64,000 bases of DNA from Pantoea trifolii (GCF_024506435.1 NZ_JANIET010000003.1:59764-123763), one strand, 5' to 3'; shown: positions 10,079-20,141, counted from the stretch's first letter. A program made the numbers and translations. Notes: generated by a model from the letters alone, not told the origin.

Positions 10079-10626
10079 TATGAGGTGATGATATCACCTC
10101 TATTCAGCTGGCCAAATTCAGTAAACCACTACATGTCAGCACCTCAGAAGTGCGGCAGGGCTGGAGCTATGTTAAAGGGCTGGATGATTTTGGCTATAAC
10201 TACCCTCTCCGATCGCTGGTTTCGGGCCCATATCTGGGAGGCCAGGGCGAGAAAGAAGCCGTATATCCGATTCGCTACAATGACAGCAAAGGGGAAACGC
10301 TGGACGGAGCCAACAGCTATACGCTGACGCTCGATTCAGAACCGCCGGTTAACGCTTTCTGGTCCATCACCATGTACGATGCTGACAGCAAAATGCTGGT
10401 TGATAACGCGCTGAACCGCTACAAGATTGGCTCTGATACTAAAGGCCTTGTTAAGGGTAAAGATGGCACCCTGAAGTTGATAATCTCGCATGCAAAACCC
10501 TCTGATGCCGATGCCAACTGGTTGCCTGCTCCTGAGCATAATTTTTATCTGATGTTCAGGCTCTACCAGCCTAAAGATTCGGTGATGAACGGAAGCTGGA
10601 AATTACCTCAGGTGGTGAGTAAGTGA
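10079..10626 (+). pseudogene. DUF1254/DUF1214 protein, C-terminal fragment
   Basis: The readable part (about 10085-10626) matches the C-terminal DUF1214 domain: YPLRSLVSGPYLGGQG, DSEPPVNAFWSITMYD, LVDNALNRY and the end NGSWKLPQVV. The N-terminal DUF1254 domain and signal peptide are missing. The frame opens right after a stop, about 40 bp past an IS30-like end (10004-10037), and a second IS30-like end follows at 10644. It is therefore a truncated gene sitting between two mobile-element scars. Full-length relatives are periplasmic proteins of unknown function. Confidence 0.8.
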
Positions 10627-10643
10627 ATTAATGTCCGCTTTTG

Positions 10644-10740
10644 GCTGTGAGTTCAACCGATGGATGCAACACATTAGTTAAAACGCTCTGCGGGTGATTC
10701 ATCGTCTAGCGTTTTTCTTGGCCTCTCGTTGAGCTGCCTG
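10644..10740 (-). pseudogene. IS30-family transposase, last codons plus end
   Basis: On the minus strand the bases up to 10740 encode LNERPRKTLDDESPAERFN followed by a stop at 10674-10676. This matches the extreme C-terminus of IS30-type transposases (LNxRPRKxLxxxxPAE). The IS end (AGTTCAACCGATGGATGCAA) follows at 10644-10670. Only this sliver survives. It abuts the cut edge of the IS3-type orfB next to it, so an IS30 insertion and deletion truncated that gene. Confidence 0.8.
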
Positions 10741-10750
10741 GCAACACTGT

Positions 10751-11728
10751 TTAGTCTTTGTTGGCTGTGAACAGATAAAAATCCAGGATTTCTGTCCGGT
10801 ACGTCCGGTTAAAGCGTTCGATAAAGGCATTCTGTGTCGGTTTGCCTGGCTTGATAAATTCCAGCATCACGCCATGGTCCTCAGCCCATTGTGCCAGAGC
10901 CAGTGATATCAGCTCCGGGTCATTATCCATCCGCATCTTCAGCGGATATCCACGGTTTGCCACTATCCTGTCCAGCACCCGCACAACCCGCTGCGCCGGG
11001 ATATTCAGGTCAATTTCTATGGCCAGAGCCTCACGGTTAAAATCATCCACGACGTTGAAAGTCCGAAAACGTCGGCCACATGTCAGCGCGTCGTGCATAA
11101 AATCAATCGACCAGCTCTGGTTGAGTGCTTCCGGCGTTGCCAGCGGAGCCGGATTGCGCACCGGAAGACGTTGTTTCCCCTTGCGGCGAAAATTGAGTTT
11201 CAGCAGGCAGTAAATCCGGTGAACACGCTTATGATTCCAGGCGTTACCCTCCTGCGAAGTACCTGAAAAAGCTTCTTAAATCCGTATCGCGGATAGCGAT
11301 CTGCCAGTTCAGTCAGCGCCAGGATCACCGGTTCATCACGCCGGGTATCGGGCTCATAAAAATACACCGTCCTGCTCAGCGATACTGTCCTGCATGCCTG
11401 GCGGATGCTCATGGAAAATTGTGCAGTCAGATAGCTGACAAGCTCCCGCTTTATCGCTGGTTTTAGAGCTTTTTTTCAATAACGTCCTTCAGCGCCCGGC
11501 ATTCCAGACTCAGATCGGAAAAATCTGCTTCAGACGACGATTCTCGTCCTCAAGATCTTTGATTTTTTTGATATCAGCGGCTTCCATCCCGCCATATTTC
11601 GCCTTCCAGTTGTAGTAGCTGGCTTCGGAAATAGCGGCTTCGCGGCACACATCTTTGACGGTGCGCCCGGCTTCGACAGACTTCAGAACGGCGATGATCT
11701 GGTGCTCGGTGAATCGGATCTTACGCAT
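10751..11728 (-). pseudogene. Broken IS3-family element (IS407/IS2-like)
   Basis: OrfA starts at 11728 (MRKIRFTEHQIIAVLKSVEAG, then YYNWKAKYGGME) and is frameshifted near 11520, its proper end (LECRALKDVIEKKL) lying in another frame. OrfB (about 11450 down to 10751) is frameshifted near 11245. It retains the DDE core: SIDFMHDAL, VVDDFNREA, MRMDNDPELIS (normally DNGPE) and FIKPGKPTQNAFIERFN. The C-terminus is cut off after ILDFYLF by the IS30 scar at 10740. Several independent lesions mean it is dead. Confidence 0.88.
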
Positions 11729-11925
11729 AGCGATCTCCACAGGTGACATAATCAGTATGTCGGAAGATCTCTAAAAGTGAATGGGCCGGTTAAGCGGGAT
11801 ACCTACAATCATCTGACATTACTAACTGAAGGTTGTATCTAATCCTGGTGGCAGGTCAACAGAGGTGCTGTGTTTCTCAACTTCAGGGCTACGTTCGACA
11901 CCGTAATAATCGGGTATATGACCCC

Positions 11926-12186
11926 TTATTCAACAAAGCTAAGGCTAAGTTGAAAACTGTGATCTTTAGAGTCAATATTACGATAACCGAATGATAAACA
12001 ATAATATTTAGTTTTACCTATGAAGGTGTAATCGATTACATTATTGAAATAAGTGCTTCCAAAACCATTCAAAAGCCAACGAAGTTTGTCATTCATCACG
12101 AAATACCATAACGGCATATCTGTTAGATGTTCATCCCCGTAGCGCAGACGCATTTCTCTTGGGATGATTAAAAAATAGAAGGTCAC
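11926..12186 (-). CDS. Unrecognised small protein, possibly a beta-barrel fragment
   Basis: 86 codons with alternating hydrophobic/aromatic stretches (MPLWYFVMNDKLRW, TKYYCLSFGYRN, HSFQLSLSF) that look like outer-membrane beta strands, and an aromatic residue near the C-terminus. There is no signal peptide. The apparent start overlaps a 31-bp tandem duplication, so the N-terminus is probably lost or altered. I do not recognise the family. It could be the 3' end of a longer outer-membrane protein gene truncated by the adjacent IS. Confidence 0.35.
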   Translation of the reverse strand: MTFYFLIIPREMRLRYGDEHLTDMPLWYFVMNDKLRWLLNGFGSTYFNNVIDYTFIGKTKYYCLSFGYRNIDSKDHSFQLSLSFVE

Positions 12187-12236
12187 GACGTATTTATAAC
12201 GTCAGATAGAAGGTCACGACGTATTTATAACGTCAG
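12175..12236. repeat. 31-bp tandem duplication
   Basis: Two exact back-to-back copies of a 31-bp unit (12175-12205, 12206-12236). Each copy contains a short inverted repeat (ACGT...ACGT). It lies about 220 bp upstream of the ligI-like gene and at the edge of the truncated ORF at 11926. It may be a duplicated operator or a repair scar. Confidence 0.9.
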
Positions 12237-12453
12237 GGGGAAATTAAAAAAAGATTGATTTTTTATACACCCATGCGACTAGTTGAGGGCAAGTAAGAGA
12301 TGATTGGTAGATAAGTTATTGAATAATTTTTCAGGGATTATAAATACTGCTTCAGGACTTGAATGGGAAACGCTGGGCACGAATGTGTTGATTGAAAACT
12401 AAGTCTACTCAAATAATTATTTATCCTGCTTTTATATTTATATGGAGTACAAC

Positions 12454-13362
12454 ATGAAATATAATAAAACGCCTGGCTGGCTTGATTTTCATCAGGCTCC
12501 TTCAGTACCGCACTTCGTTTTACCAGAGGGGACGGTTGATGCTCACTGCCATGTTTTTGGCCCTGGCGAAGTATTTCCCTATTCATCGGAACGTAAATAC
12601 ACGCCTTGTGATGCCTCAAAAAAACAACTTTTTGCTCTTCGCGACAGATTAGGCGTTTCACGAAATGTTATCGTTCAGGCAACGTGCCATGGAGATGATA
12701 ACAGTGCGCTGGTGGACGCTTTAAAAAGTGCAGGTGAGCTGGCCCGCGGCGTGGCTACAGTGAAGCGAAATATCAGCGATAAAGAATTAAAAAATTTACA
12801 TGACGCGGGTGTTCGTGGTGTGCGTTTTAATTTCCTCAAGCGATTGGTCGATTTTACACCCAAAGATGAACTACTTGAAATTGCTCACCGCATTGCACCT
12901 TTAGGCTGGCATGTAGTGATCTATTTTGAAGCTGCCGACCTACCTGATTTATGGGACTTCTTTGATGCAATTCCTACTAAAGTGGTTGTTGATCATATGG
13001 GGCGTCCCGATGTCTCGAAACCTGTGGATGGCGAAGAATTTCAGCTTTTAGTCAGAATGTTACGTGAGCATGAAAACATGTGGTGTAAAGTAACCTGCCC
13101 TGAGAGATTGAGCCTGACCGGACCGGCTGCGTTAAATGGAGAGCTGGCACCCTATAAAGATGTGGTGCCTTTCGCAAAGTATATTGTTGAAAATTTCCCG
13201 GACCGGGTATTGTGGGGAACTGACTGGCCGCACCCGAATCTGAAAGACCATATGCCTGATGATGGTTTACTGGTTGATTTTATCCCATTAATTGCAACTA
13301 CAGTTGCACTTCAGGAAAAGTTGCTGGTAAAAAACCCCTCAGGATTATATTGGGATAAATGA
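12454..13362 (+). CDS. ligI: 2-pyrone-4,6-dicarboxylate hydrolase (LigI-like)
   Basis: 302-residue amidohydrolase of the LigI/COG3618 group. LigI opens the lactone 2-pyrone-4,6-dicarboxylate to 4-oxalomesaconate/4-carboxy-2-hydroxymuconate in the protocatechuate/gallate 4,5-cleavage pathway. Seen: the HxH motif DAHCHVFGP (His31, His33), VVDHMGRP at about residue 187, and GTDWPHPN with the catalytic Asp257, all in the order and spacing of LigI. The ATG at 12454 has GGAG at 12444-12447, so the ATG at 12442 is not used. A small hairpin (13393-13412 plus T run) separates it from the carrier gene. Its product feeds GalD/B/C encoded at 23-26 kb. Confidence 0.85.
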   Translation: MKYNKTPGWLDFHQAPSVPHFVLPEGTVDAHCHVFGPGEVFPYSSERKYTPCDASKKQLFALRDRLGVSRNVIVQATCHGDDNSALVDALKSAGELARGVATVKRNISDKELKNLHDAGVRGVRFNFLKRLVDFTPKDELLEIAHRIAPLGWHVVIYFEAADLPDLWDFFDAIPTKVVVDHMGRPDVSKPVDGEEFQLLVRMLREHENMWCKVTCPERLSLTGPAALNGELAPYKDVVPFAKYIVENFPDRVLWGTDWPHPNLKDHMPDDGLLVDFIPLIATTVALQEKLLVKNPSGLYWDK

Positions 13363-13392
13363 ATGACACACTCTAATAATTATAAAAAATCT

Positions 13393-13417
13393 GGCGCAAA
13401 GAAAAGGGCGCCTTTTT
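13393..13417 (+). terminator. Small hairpin with T run between ligI and dctA-like gene
   Basis: Stem GGCGC/GCGCC (13393-13397 with 13408-13412) followed by TTTTT. It could end or attenuate transcription between the hydrolase and the carrier, setting their ratio. The short stem makes it weak. Confidence 0.5.
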
Positions 13418-13470
13418 AGAATGTTAAATTATATTTATTTAAATATTAAAACCCTACAAGTGAGTACATC

Positions 13471-14748
13471 ATGAATAACATTAAAAAACCGTTTTACAGA
13501 ACGATCTATTTCGAGGTTTTTATAGGTATTCTGCTCGGAGTGATTTTAGGACATTTTTGGCCAGCGATTGCTGTAAAAATGGCCCCTTTGGGTGATGCAT
13601 TCATTAAACTTATAAAAATGATGATCGCCGTTGTAATATTTTGTTCGATTGTCACTGGCATTGCCGGAATGCAAGATATGAAGAAAGTAGGGCGCGTTGG
13701 CGGCAAAGCGCTTCTCTATTTTGAGGTTATATCAACGCTTTCCCTTATTATAGGTTTGTTTGGAGGTCATCTCTTAAACCCCGGAGAAGGATTCAACGTT
13801 AACCCCGACAGTCTGGATTCCTCACAAATACAGGGGTATCTTGACAAAGGCGAACATCTCGATCTTAGTAGTTTTTTTATGCATATTATTCCTGACACAG
13901 TCGTCAGTGCATTTGTCGGTGGGAATATATTGAGTGTTCTATTTCTGGCTGTTCTCTTTGGCTGGGCTCTGAGTGCTATTGGAGACGCTGGTCGCCCTGT
14001 ATTCAACATCATTGATGCATTCTCACAGGTCTTTTTCAAAATTGTCAACATGATCACACGATTTTCTTCAATTGGGGCATTCGGCGCAATTGCCTTCACG
14101 GTTGGACAATATGGTGCTGGATCGCTTGGACCATTAGCTAAGTTAGTGGGTGGTTTTTATCTGGTTTGTATATTCTTTGTATTAGTTGTGCTTGGCTTGG
14201 TTTGCCGACTATTCAACGTCAGTATTCTAAAGTTTCTTAATTATATCAAAGATGAGTTACTTGTAGTACTTGGCACCAGTTCGACTGAAGTCGTGCTGCC
14301 ACAAATGCTTATGAAAATGGAGAAACTGGGTTGCTCAAAAACAATTGTTGGTCTGGTGATACCCACGGGTTACTCATTTAATCTTGATGGCACCAATCTT
14401 TATCTCACCATGGCAGTAGTATTTATATCTCAGGCAATGAATATTGATTTAAGTCTGACCGACCAGCTTATTATCATTGGTGTTGGTATGCTGACTTCCA
14501 AAGGTGCTGCAGGTGTAGCTGGGGCGGCATTTATCATGCTAACCAGTACCTTGCTGGTTGTGCCCATTGTTCCGGTTCAGGGCATGGTATTAATCTTGGG
14601 CATTCACAGATTTATGGGCACTGGCCTTGCTATGACGAATTTAGTCGGTAATGGCGTCGCCTGTATGGTGGTTTCAGCGTGGGAAAAAGAACTTGATTAT
14701 AAAAAATTAAACAATGAAATAAAAAATGTTAAGCAAGAGTTGGCATGA
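13471..14748 (+). CDS. Dicarboxylate:cation symporter (DctA/GltP family)
   Basis: 425-residue inner-membrane carrier of the DAACS family. Diagnostic motifs: the re-entrant loop [13 protein letters not shown] at about residue 267, NLDGTNLY at about 304, and the second loop [13 protein letters not shown] near 347. Length and about eight membrane segments match DctA. DctA-type proteins import C4-dicarboxylates with H+ or Na+. Next to a LigI-type gene, a plausible substrate is a dicarboxylate of the aromatic pathway such as pyrone dicarboxylate or oxalomesaconate; that is inference. It is co-oriented with the porin gene 25 bp downstream. Confidence 0.88.
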   Translation: MNNIKKPFYRTIYFEVFIGILLGVILGHFWPAIAVKMAPLGDAFIKLIKMMIAVVIFCSIVTGIAGMQDMKKVGRVGGKALLYFEVISTLSLIIGLFGGHLLNPGEGFNVNPDSLDSSQIQGYLDKGEHLDLSSFFMHIIPDTVVSAFVGGNILSVLFLAVLFGWALSAIGDAGRPVFNIIDAFSQVFFKIVNMITRFSSIGAFGAIAFTVGQYGAGSLGPLAKLVGGFYLVCIFFVLVVLGLVCRLFNVSILKFLNYIKDELLVVLGTSSTEVVLPQMLMKMEKLGCSKTIVGLVIPTGYSFNLDGTNLYLTMAVVFISQAMNIDLSLTDQLIIIGVGMLTSKGAAGVAGAAFIMLTSTLLVVPIVPVQGMVLILGIHRFMGTGLAMTNLVGNGVACMVVSAWEKELDYKKLNNEIKNVKQELA

Positions 14749-14773
14749 TTATAAATTATAATAGGTAGCCACC

Positions 14774-16114
14774 ATGACTCCCATTTTTAACTATAAAAAA
14801 ATCCTTATCGCTATTATTCTTATTCCTACATATTCAAATGCAGAAGATTGGTTAGCAAGTAATGGTAAATATCTTACTGGCGACTGGCAAGGATACAGAA
14901 CCGAATTCTCCCAGATGGGCTATGATTTCTCAGTTGATTACTCATCCATAGTAACGTCGAATATTTCAGGCGGTTATGATCGTGATAAAACCGCACGTTA
15001 TAGTGACCAATACACATTTGGCGCAAAGCTGGACTTAAAAAAAATAGCAGGAATAAGTGATGCTCAGTTTGTAGTGTCGATCAATGATCGCAATGGACGT
15101 GATATCACCGTTGACAGAATTCAGGACTCGCGTGCGCCGGTTATTGGTTCAGGTGCGCAAAGTAATTATGGGAGGGGGCAAATATGGCATATTGGGCAAC
15201 TTTGGTATCAGCAGAAAATTTTCAATAATTTTATGGACTTTAAAATCGGCCGTATGGCTATCGGTGAAGATTTCGATAATAACGGCTGTTTTTTCCAGAA
15301 TCTCTCCTTATGCGGCTCGCTTGCTGGCCATGGATCTGGTGTCTGGTATAATACTCCGGTAAGTCAGTACGGAACCCGGATCAAAATTAATTTTGATAAA
15401 TCAAATTATGCACAATTTGGAGCATTCCTATATAATCCTTCATACCTTACTCGTGAAGGCAGTTTCAAAATGAACCTAAGTGGCAGGACTGGCAACATGT
15501 ATGTTGCGGAGTTAGGCCATCTCATCTCCCTGGGTGATAAAAAACTGCCCGGCAGTCTTAAACTAGGCGGTTGGTATAACACGGTCAACGCTGCTGATGT
15601 TCTGAATGACAGTGAGGGTCATGTCTATATAGTTTCGAAAAATCCGGAAAAAATACATGACGGTCGTTATGGTGGCTATTTCTATCTGATGCAACAAGTT
15701 AGCGATGTAGGTAATGATATTAGTCGTGGGTTGACGCTTTTTATACATTTTTCTGCTAATGATAAATACACCTCGACCATGGATTATCAGGCTCAGGTTG
15801 GGGCAGTTTATAAAGGTCTCTTTGCTTCTCGACCGAGAGATTACATTAGCTTTGGTCTCAATAAAATGCATGTTAATCAAAGGCTGGCCCAGCGTGCCGA
15901 CATTGCTAATAACCTCAAAGGGCTGAACGGTTATGATAATCCTTCCTATCAACCTGTGCGCAGTACGGAATATTCAGCTGAACTCCGCTATAGTGCTAAA
16001 ATTACACCGTGGTTTTCAATCAGTCCTGACATTCAGCTTATTGCAAACCCGGGCGGTGTTAACGTAATAAAAGATGCATGGGTTTTTGGTACTCAGGTCA
16101 ATCTCTCATTTTAA
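14774..16114 (+). CDS. OprB-family outer-membrane porin
   Basis: 446 residues with a signal peptide (hydrophobic core ILIAIILIPTYSNA, cut before EDW) and an OprB/carbohydrate-selective porin pattern: GDWQGYRTEFSQMGYDF, GAKLDLKKIAG, IGQLWYQQKI, FKIGRMAIGEDF, the Cys pair in NGCFFQNLSLCG, and a C-terminal strand ending in LSF. It should form a beta-barrel channel. It starts 25 bp after the carrier gene with AGG nearby, so it is in the same operon. It likely supplies the outer-membrane step for the substrate of this cluster, as GalP does for gallate in Pseudomonas putida. Confidence 0.87.
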   Translation: MTPIFNYKKILIAIILIPTYSNAEDWLASNGKYLTGDWQGYRTEFSQMGYDFSVDYSSIVTSNISGGYDRDKTARYSDQYTFGAKLDLKKIAGISDAQFVVSINDRNGRDITVDRIQDSRAPVIGSGAQSNYGRGQIWHIGQLWYQQKIFNNFMDFKIGRMAIGEDFDNNGCFFQNLSLCGSLAGHGSGVWYNTPVSQYGTRIKINFDKSNYAQFGAFLYNPSYLTREGSFKMNLSGRTGNMYVAELGHLISLGDKKLPGSLKLGGWYNTVNAADVLNDSEGHVYIVSKNPEKIHDGRYGGYFYLMQQVSDVGNDISRGLTLFIHFSANDKYTSTMDYQAQVGAVYKGLFASRPRDYISFGLNKMHVNQRLAQRADIANNLKGLNGYDNPSYQPVRSTEYSAELRYSAKITPWFSISPDIQLIANPGGVNVIKDAWVFGTQVNLSF

Positions 16115-16253
16115 CTTATAAAACTTATTTCTGATTATCTAAAATAGTTTAATCATCCGGCAATTTTCGTATCGGTATAAATTACTGTTTTCTTTTGAAT
16201 GCACTGGCTACGATTATGTGTTTACTTATTTATCCCAGACATTTAGGATACAA

Positions 16254-17168
16254 ATGAAATCATTAAAAGTGTGGGTATCTAATTTGGACATTAAGCAGCT
16301 TGAATACTTCATATGTGTGTCTGAGTTAGGTAGTTTTACGCGCGCTTCAATTACGCTTGGTGTGGCACAACCCGCCTTGAGCCGCCAGATTCGCCAGTTA
16401 GAGGTTGAGCTGGGGCAGAGCCTACTAATACGCAATGGTCGAGGCGTATATTGTACCGAAGGTGGAACGATGCTGCTTGAGCATGCTCGGGGGATTCTGC
16501 ATCAGGTTGACCGTGCTCGCAGTGATCTTGAACATCTGCGGGGTACAAGGCATGAAAGTATTGCTGTAGGGTTACCCCCTACCTTAGCGCGATTTCTCAC
16601 ACTACCACTGGTTACCACCTTCAATTCCTCCATGAACGGCGCCACGATTTCGGTTTCAGAAGGTCTCAGTAATCAAATTCAAGAGCTACTCATCAAGGGC
16701 CGACTGGATATTGCCGTTTTGTATCATAATCAGCCATCACCCGATATTGATGCTGTGCAGTTTCATGAAGAAGAATTGTTTCTGATTGAGCGGGTTAATC
16801 CTTCAGCAAAGGAAGTGGTAACATTAGCAGAACTTGCAACAATTCCATTAGTCATGCCCAGCCGGCAACATGCTTTCCGCCAGCTTCTGGAAGAAGCGAT
16901 GGGCGCGCACAAACTCTCTCCTCATTATGCGGTAGATATTGATGGTGTTAGCACCATTCTGGAACTTGTCAGGCATGGTTTGGGCAATGCAATTCTTCCA
17001 AAAAATGCCATCGTTAATTTTGCACAATCAAATGATGTGCAATTAAGACGAATTGGTGAGAAGGGTTTGTTTGCAAGGCTTTCACTGGCGACTAGCACGC
17101 GTCGTCCGCACACCATGTTGCAAAAATCGACTATTGAATTAATTAAAGAACTGATAATTTCTTCGTGA
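16254..17168 (+). CDS. LysR-family regulator of the ligI cluster
   Basis: 304 residues with an HTH at about 12-70 (LDIKQLEYFICVSELGSFTRAS, then AQPALSRQIRQLE) and an effector domain with SIAVGLPPTLARFLT. It resembles Nac/CynR-type LysR proteins that govern aromatic or nitrogen metabolism. The ATG at 16254 follows AGGAT with a 6-base spacer; an upstream frame from 16218 is unlikely. Same orientation as the porin gene, 140 bp downstream, so it may have its own promoter. It most likely regulates ligI-carrier-porin. Confidence 0.87.
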   Translation: MKSLKVWVSNLDIKQLEYFICVSELGSFTRASITLGVAQPALSRQIRQLEVELGQSLLIRNGRGVYCTEGGTMLLEHARGILHQVDRARSDLEHLRGTRHESIAVGLPPTLARFLTLPLVTTFNSSMNGATISVSEGLSNQIQELLIKGRLDIAVLYHNQPSPDIDAVQFHEEELFLIERVNPSAKEVVTLAELATIPLVMPSRQHAFRQLLEEAMGAHKLSPHYAVDIDGVSTILELVRHGLGNAILPKNAIVNFAQSNDVQLRRIGEKGLFARLSLATSTRRPHTMLQKSTIELIKELIISS

Positions 17169-18274
17169 TTATAATAAGTTAACCAGATGAGTTTAACGGT
17201 AAACCGTGTTTGATTGTTTGATTGTCTGATTGGCTTTGTGGAATAAATCAGATTCCAGGTGAATTTCTCTGTAACAGATCCGGCTTTCAGGCGATATGCA
17301 CACTCTCAGGCATCCCATCACGCGTCATTTTGTTTAAGGCATGGAGCATGGTCATAGCTTCACCATCCTGCGCATTGTAGTCACGCAGCGTCAGGCTGCG
17401 GCAGGAGTGCCTGAACGAGAACTGGTTCATGTCTCTGGAGAATGCACGATGCAAAATCGAGGCCTGGCGCATACACTATAACCAGAGTCGTCCCCATTCT
17501 GCGCTGGGCTGGATGACCCCATCCGAATTCGCCGAAAAATCTACCGGTTGCCAGAATAAGCAACCAATCTGAAGCCGGTTATTCCTGATTATGTCTGGAT
17601 CATATTCGGGGTCAGGGTCAGAAGCCGGTTATTCCTGATTATGCCTGGATCATATTCGGGGTCAGGATACCGTTACTTAAAAACAGAGTAACAGCGAATC
17701 TTCCGCGACTCGCCAGGCGTATACTCAGATAGCACAGTGGCTGGAAGGGCTGCAACAACAGAATGGAGCGGTAAAGCCTGAACAAAATATTGCTGCAACT
17801 GGCTTTCTTCACGAGGAAATTAACGGATCAGCAAAAGCCTTATCGCAACTAAAAAATAAGCATAAATAGAGAGTAGCCATCGCCACAGTGAATATACTCT
17901 TAAATGCGCAGCCCAGCAGGCAGGGCCGGTTAGTGAGCAGGATTAGACATCCCAGAGTAAAAGGTACGTTAACATGCACCTGCGGTAAAGTTAAGCCAAA
18001 CGCAAAAATTCATTTTTGATACCTTAAAAGAAAGTATTCATGGAAATTATACTTTTATGGTATGAGTGAACTCCGAGCAGTTAGCGGCAATCGATATAGG
18101 CTTCAACCGTCTGGTGCCAAAAGAGCCTGATATAGCCGTGGAATGGATGAGGCGGGGATTTTTATATTGTGGCGACCCACAATATAAGCAGATTAGATAA
18201 TGAAGTTTAGATAAAACTCGCAGCAAGAAAGTGCCGTTGGGAAGCCACTATTGGTTATGCATAAAACATAATAA
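17169..18274. other. Remnant-rich stretch with a 50-bp duplication
   Basis: No intact gene. A minus-strand frame at 17287-17472 (ending TMLHALNKMTRDGMPESVHI) looks like a fragment of a real protein, but I cannot name it. A plus-strand frame at 17690-17869 (60 codons, QIAQWLEGLQQQNG, GFLHEEINGSAKAL) has normal codon use, no start, and looks like the 3' end of a lost gene. Between them is a tandem 50-bp duplication. The stretch separates the two catabolic clusters and is probably an IS-driven junction. Confidence 0.5.
17571..17666. repeat. 50-bp tandem duplication
   Basis: Two copies with a 50-bp period (17571-17620 and 17621-17666), nearly identical (GAAGCCGGTTATTCCTGATT ... ATATTCGGGGTCAGG). 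No coding frame is preserved across it. Confidence 0.9.
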
Positions 18275-18299
18275 TCAAGCCACCCTTCGTGTGGCTTGA
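18275..18299 (-). terminator. Terminator of pckA
   Basis: Perfect 9-bp stem TCAAGCCAC/GTGGCTTGA with a 7-base loop, 13 bp beyond the pckA stop. Reading on the minus strand it is followed by a T-rich run. Confidence 0.75.
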
Positions 18300-18311
18300 G
18301 CGTAACTGACA

Positions 18312-19964
18312 TCATTCCGGGCAAAGCGTTTTTGGTCTTTTCTCGTTTAATTCAGGCCCTGCAAAAGCCAGCAGTTTGCCTGCTTCTGTGGTGCTGTATT
18401 GCTGAAAGTTATCAACAAAGAGCTGCGCCAGCTTCTTGGCTGCTCCCAGCCATTCCTTTTCCGAGTCCCAGTTATTTCGCGGATCGAGCAGGTTATTATC
18501 AACGCCTGGTATGTTGTCTGGTACAGAAAGATTAAAGACAGGAATTTCTTTATAAAGAGTATTGCTGACAGAACCGTTAAGGATGGCACTGATAATGTTG
18601 CGGGTGTTGGTGAGAGATAAACGTTCGCCTTTGCTGTTCCAGCCCGTGTTAACCAGCCAAGCTTGTGCGCTGGTGTCAGCCATTCTGGCTTCAAGCACGC
18701 TGGCATATTGTGTCGGATGAAGCAGCAGAAAGGCAGCGCCATAACAGGCTGAGAACGTTGGAGTCGGATGGGTAATACCTCTTTCTGTACCCGCCAGTTT
18801 TGAGGTGAAGCCGGAAAGGAAATGGTACTGCATTTGCTCGCGGTTCAGACGCGATACCGGGGGTAATACGCCGAACGCATCAGCCGTCAAAAAGATGATG
18901 TGCGCCGGGTGGCCTGCGCGTGAAACCGGATGGACAATATTGTCAATGTGCGAAAGTGGATAGGAGACGCGCGTATTTTCCGTTTTACGACCATCAGCGT
19001 AGTCCACGCTGCCGTCTTCTCTTACAACAACATTTTCCAGTAATGCTTCGTGACGAATGGCTTTATAAATTTCAGGCTCAGCTTGCTCGCTTAAATTAAT
19101 CGTTTTTGCATAGCAGCCACCTTCGAAATTGAAGATTCCCTCATCATCCCAACCATGCTCATCATCACCGATAAGCTGACGTTCGGGATCGGTAGATAAC
19201 GTCGTTTTACCCGTTCCTGACAGACCAAAGAAAAGGGCTACATCGTCATTGACACCTCGGTTGGCAGAACAGTGCATTGATGCAATGCCACGTTGAGGAA
19301 GAAGGTAATTCATAACGGAGAAAAGGCCTTTTTTCATTTCTCCGCCGTACCAAGTGCCGCCAATTAACTGGATCTTCTCTGACAGGTTAAAAGCGACAAA
19401 GTTTTCGGAGTTGAGGCCCTGAGCCTGCCAGTTTGCATTGGTACATTTGGAACCGTTCATTACCATGAAATCGGGGGTAAACTGCTCAATTTCTTCTGCA
19501 TCAGGAGTAATAAACATATTTTTTACGAAATGGGCCTGCCAGGCAACTTCGGTAACAAAGCGCACAGCCAGTCGCGTAGCAGCACTCGCCCCGCACCACG
19601 CATCAATTACATACAGTTTTTTGCCTGAAAGTTGAGAGGCGACGAGCGATTTGAGTTCTGCCCAGACTTCAGGTGACAGCGGCTTATTGTCATTACGCCC
19701 CGTTCCAGAGTTAGCCCACCACAGGCTATCGCGGGTAGTATCATCCAGGACGATATATTTATCTTTAGGCGAGCGTCCAGTGAATTCGCCAGTGTCCACA
19801 GCAACTGCGCTGGAAGTGGTCATTACTCCACGCTCGTATCCTTCCAGTTCTGCTGAAGTCTCATGCTCTACGAGGAGATCATAATCAGGGTTATAAATCA
19901 CTTCTGCAGTTTTATTTATCCCAACTGATAAAAGTGTTTTTTCAACAGCTTGCTGAATATTCAT
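18312..19964 (-). CDS. pckA: ATP-dependent phosphoenolpyruvate carboxykinase
   Basis: 550 residues, close to the 540 of E. coli PckA and full length. It converts oxaloacetate plus ATP to PEP and CO2, the entry to gluconeogenesis. Seen: [15 protein letters not shown] (substrate loop), the P-loop [11 protein letters not shown], the metal-site motif GDDEHGW and the adenine-site region near [13 protein letters not shown]. This enzyme is normally a single chromosomal gene, so a plasmid copy is unusual. Here it is the last gene on the minus strand after the aromatic carrier and LysR gene. The gallate pathway yields oxaloacetate and pyruvate, which PckA could turn into PEP. Upstream GGGACAG is a weak ribosome-binding site. 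Confidence 0.96.
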   Translation of the reverse strand: MNIQQAVEKTLLSVGINKTAEVIYNPDYDLLVEHETSAELEGYERGVMTTSSAVAVDTGEFTGRSPKDKYIVLDDTTRDSLWWANSGTGRNDNKPLSPEVWAELKSLVASQLSGKKLYVIDAWCGASAATRLAVRFVTEVAWQAHFVKNMFITPDAEEIEQFTPDFMVMNGSKCTNANWQAQGLNSENFVAFNLSEKIQLIGGTWYGGEMKKGLFSVMNYLLPQRGIASMHCSANRGVNDDVALFFGLSGTGKTTLSTDPERQLIGDDEHGWDDEGIFNFEGGCYAKTINLSEQAEPEIYKAIRHEALLENVVVREDGSVDYADGRKTENTRVSYPLSHIDNIVHPVSRAGHPAHIIFLTADAFGVLPPVSRLNREQMQYHFLSGFTSKLAGTERGITHPTPTFSACYGAAFLLLHPTQYASVLEARMADTSAQAWLVNTGWNSKGERLSLTNTRNIISAILNGSVSNTLYKEIPVFNLSVPDNIPGVDNNLLDPRNNWDSEKEWLGAAKKLAQLFVDNFQQYSTTEAGKLLAFAGPELNEKRPKTLCPE

Positions 19965-20141
19965 ATAATTTCTGTCCCATATATAGATGACGTCTTACTA
20001 AGATTTTTTTAAACAGAAGAATCACGTCCTATCAATCTTTGCCGATCTATTCGCTACTTGCTCGATTAACGAGAAATCCGATGACCAGACTATGAGAAAC
20101 CTTAATTCCACGAATAAGCTGAGCCATAAGATCGACTTCAC

